Shown here in pieces: positions 26,662 to 35,055 of a DNA stretch of 64,000 bases. A model generated the notes under the pieces. The model searched no databases. It saw nothing but the letters and a program-made list of their open reading frames with translations, and was not told where the DNA came from. Made by a program: the position numbers and the translations under genes. Position 1 is the stretch's first letter. Each line of letters begins with the position of its first letter. The stretch comes from Paraburkholderia caledonica NBRC 102488 (GTDB lineage: Bacteria; Pseudomonadota; Gammaproteobacteria; Burkholderiales; Burkholderiaceae), in the NCBI RefSeq assembly GCF_000685095.1, contig NZ_BAYE01000012.1, forward strand, positions 1-64,000, given 5' to 3'.

Positions 26662-28047
26662 TCAGTGCGTGATGGCGCTTGCGTTGTCCGCTGCATGGTC
26701 GCGCACCAGCACGAGCTCCCCACGCAGTGAATGTGGGTACGCCTTGACGATTTTCACGTCGACCATCTGACCGGTCAGTCGCGCATGCGAAGCCAACGGC
26801 GCCGGAAAATTCACTACGCGGTTATTTTCGGTGCGGCCCGCAAGTTCGTTCGGGTCTTTACGCGCCGGGCGTTCGACCAGAATGCGCTCCACCTTGCCGA
26901 CCATCGAATCGCTGATTCGCTGCACGTTTTCTTCGATCGTAGCTTGCAGATGCTGCAGGCGCCGCAGCTTCACTTCGCGCGGCGTGTCGTCGTGCAGGTT
27001 CGCAGCCGGCGTGCCCGGGCGCGGACTGTAGATGAACGAGAAGCTCGTGTCGTACTTCATCTCGTGCACGAGCGCCATCATCTTGTCGAAATCTTCTTCC
27101 GTCTCGCCGGGGAAGCCGACGATCATGTCCGTGGAAAGCGACAGATCCGGGCGAATAGCGCGCAATTTGCGGATCACAGACTTGTATTCGAGCACCGTGT
27201 AGCCGCGCTTCATCGCCATCAAAATCCGGTCGGAGCCGTGCTGCACCGGCAGATGCAGGTGACTCACGAGCTTGGGCACCTTCGCGTAGGTGTCGATCAG
27301 GCGCTGCGTGAATTCCTTCGGATGCGACGTGGTATAGCGAATCCGCTCGATTCCCGGAATATCCGCGACGTATTCGATCAGGGTCGCAAAGTCGGCGATC
27401 TCCGACGAACCCAGCGTGAGCGCGCCACGATACGCGTTCACGTTCTGACCGAGCAGCGTGACTTCGCGCACGCCCTGGTCGGCGAGGCCCGCAATTTCGG
27501 TGAGCACGTCGTCGAGCGGACGCGATACTTCTTCACCGCGCGTGTAGGGCACTACGCAATAGCTGCAGTACTTGCTGCAGCCTTCCATGATCGACACGAA
27601 CGCGCTCGGACCGTCGACGCGAGCCGGCGGCAAATGGTCGAACTTTTCGATTTCCGGGAAAGTGATGTCGACCTGCGCGCGGCCGCTTTCACGGCGCTTG
27701 TCGATCATTTGCGGCAGACGGTGCAGCGTTTGCGGCCCGAACACCAGATCGACGTAGGGCGCGCGCGCTACGATCGACGCGCCTTCCTGGCTCGCCACGC
27801 AGCCGCCCACGCCGATAATCAGGTTCGGGTTCGCTTCTTTCAGTTCGCGGACGCGGCCGAGGTCGGAGAAGACTTTCTCCTGAGCTTTCTCGCGTACCGA
27901 GCAGGTGTTGAACAGAATGACGTCCGCGTCTTCCGGCGTGTCCGTCTTGATGAGCCCTTCAGCCGCGCCCAGTACGTCGACCATCTTGTCAGAGTCGTAC
28001 TCGTTCATCTGGCAGCCAAAGGTCTTTACATAAACTTTCTTGGTCAT
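26662..28047 (-). CDS. miaB: tRNA-2-methylthio-N6-dimethylallyladenosine synthase
   Basis: Encodes 461 residues. This radical-SAM methylthiotransferase modifies A37 of tRNAs reading UNN codons. The N-terminal cluster cysteines are Cys12, Cys49 and Cys83; the radical-SAM triad is Cys157, Cys161 and Cys164 in MEGCSKYCSYCVVPYTRG; a TRAM domain closes the protein. First gene of the miaB-ybeZ-ybeY-ChaC-corC-lnt run, 94 bases before ybeZ. Confidence 0.98.
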   Translation of the reverse strand: MTKKVYVKTFGCQMNEYDSDKMVDVLGAAEGLIKTDTPEDADVILFNTCSVREKAQEKVFSDLGRVRELKEANPNLIIGVGGCVASQEGASIVARAPYVDLVFGPQTLHRLPQMIDKRRESGRAQVDITFPEIEKFDHLPPARVDGPSAFVSIMEGCSKYCSYCVVPYTRGEEVSRPLDDVLTEIAGLADQGVREVTLLGQNVNAYRGALTLGSSEIADFATLIEYVADIPGIERIRYTTSHPKEFTQRLIDTYAKVPKLVSHLHLPVQHGSDRILMAMKRGYTVLEYKSVIRKLRAIRPDLSLSTDMIVGFPGETEEDFDKMMALVHEMKYDTSFSFIYSPRPGTPAANLHDDTPREVKLRRLQHLQATIEENVQRISDSMVGKVERILVERPARKDPNELAGRTENNRVVNFPAPLASHARLTGQMVDVKIVKAYPHSLRGELVLVRDHAADNASAITH

Positions 28048-28225
28048 CGAATTTCGCCGGTCGCAGTGGTTAATCTGGGGGCGTCGTATTAGGGGTCAAA
28101 GAGATGCGAAAACGTGCGCGAAGCCTCGAAACGGCCGGCACTTTCAGCGCACTTGGGCGGGCAGGGACCCGTCATTCCAGTCATGTCTAGCCGCTTGCCG
28201 CGCACGCTCGCAGCGTAACGCAACA

Positions 28226-29221
28226 TTATAGCCCTTCGCCGGATACGGTTTGTCCGCCCGTTCCGGCCCGCGACACGTGTGTGGGCACGTCGGGCGGCAA
28301 GCCCAGCAGGCTTTCCAGTTCGTCGGACACTTGCGCGAAGCGCTCGCTCAGGAAATCCAGCAGGACGCGCACGCGCGGCGCCATGAAACGGTTGCGGTGG
28401 TAGAGCGCGTGCAGCGGCGCGTCCGGATAGCGCCACTCGGGCAGCAGAATTTTCAGGCCGTCGGCGCGCAGATCCGCTTGCACGTCCCACATCGACTTGA
28501 TCGCAATGCCGTAGCCGCGCAGCGCCCATTCGCGGGCGACGGCGCCGTCGTTCGTCTCGCGCGCGGTTTCGAACGGCACGGTGTACTGCTGCACTTCGTC
28601 GCCGCGCGTGAAGCGCCACTCGTTCACCGGACCCGAGCCGGTGCTAAGCACGATGCAATCGAAATTGGCGAGATCGTACGGGTCTTTGGGCTCGCCCTTG
28701 CGTGCGATGTATTCCGGCGATGCGCAAAGCACGCGCCGGTTGGGCGCCAGCTTGCGCGCGACCAGCGAGCTGTCTTGCGGCACGCCGAAACGGATCGCGA
28801 GATCGATGTCCTCCTGCACCAGGTTCGACAGCGAGTCCGACAGCGTCAGGGCGAACGTCACCTCCGGGTAGAGCGCGTTGAACTCGTCGAGCCAGTGCAT
28901 CAGCAGATTGCGGCCAAAGTCGGACGTCGCCGAGACGCGCACCTTGCCGCGCACCACCCCTTGCCCCGCTTGCAGCGCGGCCTTTGCGTCGTCTAGCGAT
29001 TGCAGCGCCTGGCGGCAGCAGTTCAGGTAGAGACGCCCTTCGTCGGTGAGTCGCAACTGGCGGGTGGTGCGCTCGAACAGGCGCGCCTTCAGGCCGGCTT
29101 CGAGTTTCGCGAGGCGCGCGCTCGCAGCAGCCGGTGTCAGCCCCATTTTGCGGCCCGCCGCAGACAGGCTGCCGTGTTGCGCGGCCTCAACGAAGAGACG
29201 AATGTCGCCAAGGTTATCCAT
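28226..29221 (-). CDS. LysR family transcriptional regulator
   Basis: Encodes 331 residues. The winged helix-turn-helix occupies about 1-60 (MDNLGDIRLFVEAAQHGSLSAAG-type start with AASARLAKLEAGLKARLFER), and a periplasmic-binding-like effector domain follows. The ATG at 29221 has GAAGAA just upstream and is preferred over a TTG four codons earlier. It is divergent from the VOC-MFS pair, 117 bases away, and is the likely regulator of those genes; the inducer is unknown. Confidence 0.93.
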   Translation of the reverse strand: MDNLGDIRLFVEAAQHGSLSAAGRKMGLTPAAASARLAKLEAGLKARLFERTTRQLRLTDEGRLYLNCCRQALQSLDDAKAALQAGQGVVRGKVRVSATSDFGRNLLMHWLDEFNALYPEVTFALTLSDSLSNLVQEDIDLAIRFGVPQDSSLVARKLAPNRRVLCASPEYIARKGEPKDPYDLANFDCIVLSTGSGPVNEWRFTRGDEVQQYTVPFETARETNDGAVAREWALRGYGIAIKSMWDVQADLRADGLKILLPEWRYPDAPLHALYHRNRFMAPRVRVLLDFLSERFAQVSDELESLLGLPPDVPTHVSRAGTGGQTVSGEGL

Positions 29222-29338
29222 TGCGTTCTTCAAATCACATTTGAAAATGCTTCAAATGCTACGCCAATTATCAAATTGATGCGTCGCAGTCACAATGCAA
29301 GCCTCGAACCAATGCGGCGCAGTCAGCCGGCCGAAGCC

Positions 29339-29737
29339 ATGCAACTCGATCACGCGACTATCGTCACAGCCGATCTCGACACGGCCCGGCGTTTCTTCGT
29401 CGATGTAGTCGGGTTGACGCAAGGCGCCCGTCCGCCGTTTTCCGTCGGCGGCTACTGGCTGTATGCCAACGGCAGCCCGGTGATCCATCTGGTCGAGAGC
29501 ACGTTGCCGGACACCTCGGTGAGAGCCGCGCCGCGCATCGATCACATCGCATTCCGTCTGGAAAGCCCCGCCGAGTGGCAGGCGCTGCTCGCGCGCCTGC
29601 GGGCAACCGGCGCGGACTATCGGACGGCGCAAGTGCCGCCGATGGGCCCGCAAGAAGCCGCCATGCAGATTTTCGTGGCGCTCACGCCGGGTGTCGTCGT
29701 CGAGTTCGTGACGGCGCTGCATCATGCTCAACCGTAG
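29339..29737 (+). CDS. VOC family (glyoxalase/dioxygenase-like) protein
   Basis: Encodes 132 residues with two beta-alpha-beta-beta-beta repeats. It starts MQLDHATIVTADLDTARRFF, with the metal-type His in the first repeat and RIDHIAFR in the second, and a C-terminal Glu in VVVEFVTAL, the usual vicinal-oxygen-chelate ligands. Its substrate is not predictable; fosfomycin- or glyoxalase-type chemistry is possible. In-frame Met codons upstream exist, but MQLDHA is the family start. The efflux gene starts 16 bases after its stop. Confidence 0.87.
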   Translation: MQLDHATIVTADLDTARRFFVDVVGLTQGARPPFSVGGYWLYANGSPVIHLVESTLPDTSVRAAPRIDHIAFRLESPAEWQALLARLRATGADYRTAQVPPMGPQEAAMQIFVALTPGVVVEFVTALHHAQP

Positions 29738-29753
29738 AACCTGGAGAACAACA

Positions 29754-30944
29754 GTGCCAATTCCATTACTCGCGCTCGCGATCAGCGCCTTTGCTATCGG
29801 GACGACCGAGTTCGTCATCATGGGCTTGCTGCCCGAGGTCGCGCGTGATCTCTCGGTGTCGATTCCGTCGGCGGGATTGCTGGTGAGCGGGTATGCGCTC
29901 GGCGTCGCGGTCGGCGCGCCGCTGCTTGCCGTCGTCACGAGCCGGATGCCGCGCAAGCTCGCTTTGCAATTGCTGATGGGCGTTTTCATCGTCGGCAATA
30001 CGTTGTGTGCGATTGCGTCGGACTATTCCGTGCTGATGATCGCGCGCGTGGTGACGTCGTTCGCGCACGGGTCGTTTTTCGGCATTGGCGCCGTGGTGGC
30101 CGCGTCGCTCGTGCCGCTCGAGAAGCGCGCGAGCGCAATTGCGTTGATGTTCACCGGCCTCACGCTTGCCAACGTGCTCGGCGTTCCGTTCGGTACTTTC
30201 GTGGGCCAGGAGTTCGGCTGGCGCGCGGCCTTCTGGATCGTCAGCGGGTTCGGCGTGCTGTCGCTCGCAGGCGTGACGGCACTCGTGCCGAATCGCCACG
30301 ATTCGGGTCCTGCCGGTCTCGGTCATGAAGTGCGCGTGCTGAAGGACCCGCAAGTCTGGACCGCGCTTGCGATGACGGTGCTCGGCTTCGGCGGCGTATT
30401 CGTCGTGTTCACGTATATCGCGCCGATTCTGGAGCAGGTGAGCGGCTTCTCGCCGCGAGCCGTCACGCTGATCCTGGTGCTGTTCGGCGTTGGGCTTACG
30501 ATCGGCAACACGGTCGGTGGCAAGCTCGCGGACCGTGCGCTGATGCCCTCGTTGATGGGCATTCTCGCGGCGCTGGCGGTGGTGATGGCGATATTCGCGC
30601 GTACCAGTCATTCGCCCGTGGCCGCGGCAATCACGGTGTTCGTGTGGGGCATTGCCGCCTTCGCGACCGTGCCGCCGTTGCAGATGCGCGTGGTCGAGAA
30701 AGCCGCCAAGGCGCCGAATCTCGCGTCGACGCTGAACATCGGCGCGTTCAATGTCGGCAATGCGGGCGGCGCGTGGCTGGGAGGTCTCGTGATCGATCAC
30801 GGCCATTCGCTGGATACATTGCCATGGGTTGCCGCGGCCGTGAGCGCTGTGGCTCTGTTGCTGACCTGGTTGGCATCGCGCATGGATCGGCCGGTGCCAC
30901 AGCCGGTCAATCGACGCGACATGGAAGTGCGCGAGCGGGCTTGA
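29754..30944 (+). CDS. MFS efflux transporter, AraJ/YdhP type (DHA1)
   Basis: Encodes 396 residues with 12 predicted membrane segments. The N-terminus PIPLLALAISAFAIGTTEFV is characteristic of the sugar/drug efflux subgroup, and DRIGR-like loops appear as SRMPRKLALQLL. I place the start at GTG 29754 because CTGGAG lies seven bases before it and the first membrane segment follows directly; an ATG at 29724 would overlap the VOC gene and add ten polar residues. Probably cotranscribed with the VOC gene and controlled by the divergent LysR protein. Confidence 0.9.
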   Translation: MPIPLLALAISAFAIGTTEFVIMGLLPEVARDLSVSIPSAGLLVSGYALGVAVGAPLLAVVTSRMPRKLALQLLMGVFIVGNTLCAIASDYSVLMIARVVTSFAHGSFFGIGAVVAASLVPLEKRASAIALMFTGLTLANVLGVPFGTFVGQEFGWRAAFWIVSGFGVLSLAGVTALVPNRHDSGPAGLGHEVRVLKDPQVWTALAMTVLGFGGVFVVFTYIAPILEQVSGFSPRAVTLILVLFGVGLTIGNTVGGKLADRALMPSLMGILAALAVVMAIFARTSHSPVAAAITVFVWGIAAFATVPPLQMRVVEKAAKAPNLASTLNIGAFNVGNAGGAWLGGLVIDHGHSLDTLPWVAAAVSAVALLLTWLASRMDRPVPQPVNRRDMEVRERA

Positions 30945-31166
30945 GTGCTCAGGAAGTGCAAGCGCCGTTGGCTGACCTGTATGGGCGCGCTCCAACGGGA
31001 AGCGAAGTCGCGCCCATATGAAAAATCCGCACAAGCTTTGCGAGAAACGCCCTCCGCAATGCTGATAACAGTGTGAAGATAACTTCGTTGGGCACGGCGG
31101 GGCGCGATGCTATCTTGCTTCCACTAACTGCTTGCCCGCCGTCCGGCGGCGCTTCTGGAGGCAATC

Positions 31167-31856
31167 ATGCATTCCCCGCTTGCGCTGGTTCGCGATCCCA
31201 CCGCTGATACCGATGCGCCGCCGCGTGCTGCTGAACCCTTCGATGCACTCGAACATCTGGTCGGCGTGAATCTCGCGCGCTTGCGCGCCGAGCGCCAGTT
31301 GTCGCTCGATGCTCTGGCCCGCGCATCCGGCGTGTCGCGCGCCATGCTCGCGCAGATCGAGTCGGCGCGCAGCGTGCCGTCGATCAAGGTGCTTTGCAAA
31401 GTGGCGGCCGCGTTGAAAGTGTCGGTCGCGGCATTCCTGCGGCGTCACGCGACCAACGGCTTCGAGCACTTGCCGGCGGAGCGCTCGTCGCGCGTCGTCA
31501 GTTCCAACGGACGCTATTCGGCTCGTCCGCTCTATCCCGATACTGAACCGACCGCCGCCGAATTCCACGAGTTGCGCATCGCGCCGTTGCACACGGAACC
31601 CGGCACGCGTCGCGCGCCGGGCACGACGGTGAACCTCGTCGTCAGTGAGGGCACGCTCGAGGTGAGCGTGCACGATCAACGTCAGTTGCTGGCCACAGGC
31701 GACGCGATCGTGTTCGACGCCGATCAGCCGCATAGCCTGCGCAATCCCGGCGACACCGAGGCGCGCGCGTTTCGCGTAACGTTGAAGGCAGAGACGCCGC
31801 CCCGTTGGGACGTGCCCTCGCAACCGGACACGGCGCGCGAAGCCGCGCCGGTTTGA
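31167..31856 (+). CDS. XRE family regulator with C-terminal cupin domain
   Basis: Encodes 229 residues. The helix-turn-helix is at about 33-88 (LVGVNLARLRAERQLSLDAL, SRAMLAQIESARSVPSIKVL) and the cupin effector domain at about 135-215 (APGTTVNLVVSEGTLEV, ATGDAIVFDADQPHSLRN). Such proteins often control amino acid or polyamine catabolism or efflux; nothing here points to a target. The ribosome site TCTGGAGG six bases before the ATG is strong. It stands alone between the MFS pump and the FMN riboswitch. Confidence 0.92.
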   Translation: MHSPLALVRDPTADTDAPPRAAEPFDALEHLVGVNLARLRAERQLSLDALARASGVSRAMLAQIESARSVPSIKVLCKVAAALKVSVAAFLRRHATNGFEHLPAERSSRVVSSNGRYSARPLYPDTEPTAAEFHELRIAPLHTEPGTRRAPGTTVNLVVSEGTLEVSVHDQRQLLATGDAIVFDADQPHSLRNPGDTEARAFRVTLKAETPPRWDVPSQPDTAREAAPV

Positions 31857-32018
31857 TCGAACGCGCGGGCGTCGCGTCGGCTCGCTGGTCAGCGTCTCGA
31901 AGTTAGAAATATGGGTGAGCACGGCGTTCACCGCGAATCCCGTTGCGCAGTAGGGTTGCACTGCTGTTCGCGCGCGACTGTTGTATGCTTGGCCCGCCGG
32001 TTGTCCGGCAATCAGTGC

Positions 32019-32196
32019 GTCTTCAGGGCGGGGTGAAATTCCCCACCGGCGGTATGCCGGCAACGCGAAAGCGTGAGCCGGCGAGCCCGCGAGCGCCCGC
32101 AGTAGTCTGGCTTTCAGTGAATCGGAAGCCGCCGCGGGGTCAGCAGATCTGGTGAGAAGCCAGAGCCGACGGTCACAGTCCGGATGGAAGAAGATG
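32019..32196 (+). promoter_or_regulatory. FMN riboswitch (RFN element) before ribB
   Basis: The conserved core reads TCTTCAGGGCGGGGTGAAAT, TCCCCACCGGCGGTA, GAGCCCGCGAGCGC, GGTCAGCAGATCTGGTG, AGAAGCCAGAGCCGAC and GGTCACAGTCCGGATGGAAG, in the order of the RFN element. It senses FMN and controls ribB about 160 bases downstream. GGCGGTG (32241-32247), CACCGCC (32254-32260) and GGCGGT (32274-32279) beyond it can form mutually exclusive hairpins, a plausible expression platform. Confidence 0.96.
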
Positions 32197-32352
32197 TGCA
32201 GATAGTCATGTTCGTCTCCGTGGCGCCGCTCGCAGGTTCGGGCGGTGCATGAACACCGCCTCGACTATGCAGAGGCGGTTCGCGGCGCGTCTTTGTCTGT
32301 TTGCAATGCCCTGAAACGTTTTTCGCCCCACTTTTGCGATGAGCGTTTCAAC

Positions 32353-33072
32353 ATGTCCTTTGCTACTTTTGCTGCCCCGTCGACGATTGCAGACGATGCA
32401 TTCGCCGATCTTCCGCTGCTCGACACCGAATCCGTTCCGCCGCGTATCGCCGCCGCGCTGCAAGCAATGCGCGATGGCCGCGCCGTTGTGCTGCAAGACG
32501 ACGACGACCGTGAGAACGAGGCCGACCTGATCGTATCCGCCGAGCGTCTTTCCGTCGAAACAATGGCGCTGCTGATTCGTGAATGCAGCGGGATCGTCTG
32601 CCTGTGCCTGCCCGACGAGAAGATCCTCGCGCTCGAACTTCCGCCGATGGTCGCCAACAACGAGAGCCGTCATGGCACGGCGTTCACGGTTTCGATCGAA
32701 GCACGCGAAGGCGTGACGACCGGCGTGTCCGCACTCGACCGCGTGACGACCATTCGCGCCGCCATTGCCGATACCGCGAAGCCCGGCGACATCGTGAGCC
32801 CCGGCCACGTGTTTCCGTTGCGTGCGATGCCTGGCGGCGTGCTTGCGCGTCGCGGACATACGGAGGGCACGGTGGATCTCGCGATTCTCGCCGGCCTGAA
32901 GCCGGCCGGCGTACTGTGCGAATTGATGAACGCTGACGGCACGATGACGCGCGGCGCGGACGTCGAACGCTTTGCCGCGCAACACAATCTGCCGATGCTG
33001 ACGATCGCTGAGCTGGCCGAGTTCCGTCGCGCGTTGGCTGAGGCGCGTGAATGCGTCGAGCAGGAAGCGTGA
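32353..33072 (+). CDS. ribB: 3,4-Dihydroxy-2-butanone-4-phosphate synthase
   Basis: Encodes 239 residues. Makes the four-carbon riboflavin precursor from ribulose 5-phosphate. The acidic metal loop DDDDRENEADLI, SGIVCLCLPDE, RHGTAFTVSIEA and GHVFPLRAMPGGVLARRGHTE are present. There is no GTP cyclohydrolase II domain fused, so this is stand-alone RibB. The ATG at 32353 (MSFATFAAP) is used; the open frame upstream is in the leader. Controlled by the FMN riboswitch. Confidence 0.95.
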   Translation: MSFATFAAPSTIADDAFADLPLLDTESVPPRIAAALQAMRDGRAVVLQDDDDRENEADLIVSAERLSVETMALLIRECSGIVCLCLPDEKILALELPPMVANNESRHGTAFTVSIEAREGVTTGVSALDRVTTIRAAIADTAKPGDIVSPGHVFPLRAMPGGVLARRGHTEGTVDLAILAGLKPAGVLCELMNADGTMTRGADVERFAAQHNLPMLTIAELAEFRRALAEARECVEQEA

Positions 33073-33177
33073 ACCCAGCGATGTAATTCGGGCAGCGCGC
33101 GCCGGATCAATGCGCTGTTCGACGTCGCTCTGTGACGGGCTCTTTCCGCTCGTTGCAGGACGTTGTGTTCGAAGCAC

Positions 33178-33203
33178 CAGGCCGACCGCATACAGTCGGC
33201 CTG
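33178..33203 (+). terminator. Hairpin after ribB, probable terminator
   Basis: CAGGCCGAC / GTCGGCCTG perfect nine-base stem with an eight-base loop, followed by the pyrimidine-rich TCTTCTT. The T-run is imperfect. Confidence 0.6.
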
Positions 33204-33234
33204 TCTTCTTGAACGCTACCTTCGGCGCAGATCG

Positions 33235-33921
33235 CTACGACTGCACGTCGCCGAATTCTCCCCGCACGCCCGCTTCGAGCAACGCGGGCAATTCGTCCAT
33301 GTGTTTCATGATGCGCGTCATGCCCATCTTGCGCAGCGCGTCCGCGTAGCCGTCGGGAATATGGCTCGCGCCGACGAAAGCGATCGTCTTCATGCCCGCC
33401 GCGCGCGCCGCATTCAGACCCGCCACGCTGTCTTCCACGACGATGCATCGCGATGGCTCGACGCCGAGCGTCTGCGCGGCAAACAGGTAGACATCGGGAA
33501 AAGGTTTGGGACGTGCGACCTGTTCGGCGCTGAAAATGCGCTCGCCGAAAATCTGCTGCAGTCCGGCGCGCTGCACTGACGCCGTCACGCGCGCCATGCG
33601 GCTGTTCGACACGACCGCGGCCGGCAGCGTCACGCGTTGCAGCGCAGTTCGAACGCCGTTGATCGGACTGAGCGACGCGGCCAGCGCGAGCTCGACATTG
33701 TGTTCAATCGTGCGCAGGAAATCGGGCGGCAGAGCGATGTCGAACGCTTTCTCGATGCCTTCGAGAAAGCGCGACGTTTGCTGGCCAAAGGCCGTCTTGA
33801 CGATGGGTTCGAAGTCGAGTCCGGGGAAAGTCGCCGATAGCGTCTCGAACATGACGCGGTCAGCAATGACTTCGCTGTCGACGAGCACGCCGTCGCAGTC
33901 GCAAATGAGATGGTCGATCAT
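33235..33921 (-). CDS. HAD superfamily hydrolase (beta-phosphoglucomutase/phosphatase-like)
   Basis: Encodes 228 residues. Motif I is ICDCDGVLVDSE (Asp8 nucleophile, Asp10 acid/base), motif II is AAVVSNS, motif III is ARPKPFPD and motif IV is IVVEDSVAG, all of the HAD subclass I type with a helical cap. Substrates in this group are small sugar phosphates. The ATG at 33921 puts motif I at the N-terminus as expected. It lies 180 bases before the end of glpF on the same strand; a glycerol-phosphate role is only a guess from position. Confidence 0.9.
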   Translation of the reverse strand: MIDHLICDCDGVLVDSEVIADRVMFETLSATFPGLDFEPIVKTAFGQQTSRFLEGIEKAFDIALPPDFLRTIEHNVELALAASLSPINGVRTALQRVTLPAAVVSNSRMARVTASVQRAGLQQIFGERIFSAEQVARPKPFPDVYLFAAQTLGVEPSRCIVVEDSVAGLNAARAAGMKTIAFVGASHIPDGYADALRKMGMTRIMKHMDELPALLEAGVRGEFGDVQS

Positions 33922-34101
33922 GCCTGAAGGAACGGAAAGCGGGGTGGGTGGCCGGAATGGCCAGCCCATGCGCGCCGGGTGAAAGCGCCATGATACGTGC
34001 TTTGACGCGGCTCGCGTCGCGCGGCCGCTTTCCGCTGCAATCCACTGTTCCATCGCCCGCGATTCTCGCGCGCGTCAGCTATTCACCTCTGCTCGGCGAG
34101 A

Positions 34102-34815
34102 TCAGCGCGTGTGCAGATACAGATAAAGAGCCGCCGCCACCGCGCCGCCGACGAGCGGCCCGCACACCGGAATCCATGCATAGCGCCAGTCGCTGTCACG
34201 CTTGCCGGGAATCGGCAGCAGCGCATGCATCAGACGCGGCGACAGATCGCGCGCAGGACTCATCGCGTAACCCGTCGGGCCACCGAGCGAGATGCCGATG
34301 CCGAGCACGAGCAGGCCGACTGGCAGCGCGTCGAGCGCACCGAGACCGACTTGCGGCGAGGCTAGATACAGCACGCCGAGAATTAGCACGAAGGTTGCGA
34401 TCATCTCGGTCAGCAGGTTGTGAGGGACGCTGCGAATTGCTGGCGCGGTGCAGAACACGCCGAGCTTGACGTCGGCGTCGCCTTCTTTCGCGAAGTGCTG
34501 GCGATACGCGACCCACACGAGCAGCGCGCCGGCCATCCCGCCGAGCATTTGCGCCGCGATATAGCCGGGGACCTTGGCCCACGCGAACTTGCCAGCGAGC
34601 GCAAGACTGACCGTCACGACCGGATTCAGGTGCGCGCCGCTGTACGATGCAGTGACGTAGACCGCGATGAAAACGGCCATGGCCCAGCCCATCACGATCA
34701 CGATCAGATCCGCGCCCTTGCCTTTGGTGCGCGCGAGCAGCACGTTGGCGACAGCACCGTCGCCGAGCAGCACGACGAGCGCCGTGCCAATGAATTCCGC
34801 AATGTATGGTGACAT
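34102..34815 (-). CDS. glpF: Glycerol uptake facilitator (aquaglyceroporin)
   Basis: Encodes 237 residues with six membrane segments and two half-helices. The selectivity arginine of glycerol channels is present (Arg189 followed by Asp190), but both pore motifs differ from the usual NPA: the first is NPV (64-66, GAHLNPVVT) and the second SPA (186-188, YAMSPARDLSP). Glycerol facilitation is supported by the neighbouring glpK and glpD. Start at ATG 34815. Separated from glpK by 240 bases. Confidence 0.93.
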   Translation of the reverse strand: MSPYIAEFIGTALVVLLGDGAVANVLLARTKGKGADLIVIVMGWAMAVFIAVYVTASYSGAHLNPVVTVSLALAGKFAWAKVPGYIAAQMLGGMAGALLVWVAYRQHFAKEGDADVKLGVFCTAPAIRSVPHNLLTEMIATFVLILGVLYLASPQVGLGALDALPVGLLVLGIGISLGGPTGYAMSPARDLSPRLMHALLPIPGKRDSDWRYAWIPVCGPLVGGAVAAALYLYLHTR

Positions 34816-35055
34816 TGTTGGGTATCCGAAATATTGTTGTTAGGAAAACCGCGAGACGGGCGGCCTGGTCGCGTTTTGTGGCCTGGTGCTTGCCGCCTCG
34901 TCATGGCTTTTGTTGATTCGTTGCAGTTGTGTCGCGATCGGGTCGCGCTTTCATCGCGCTGCTGTCGCGGCCGCGTTCATCCTTGTTCGACTTGCCTCAT
35001 GGCGAGCGCTTAGCCGCGAACAACGCAACCAAAGCGACCATCGCGAAGACCGCTC

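Noticed and set aside
30980..31018. Hairpin TATGGGCGCG / CGCGCCCATA after the MFS gene as terminator
   Set aside because: The stem is perfect, but no T-run follows on either strand, and the loop is long. Not called a terminator.
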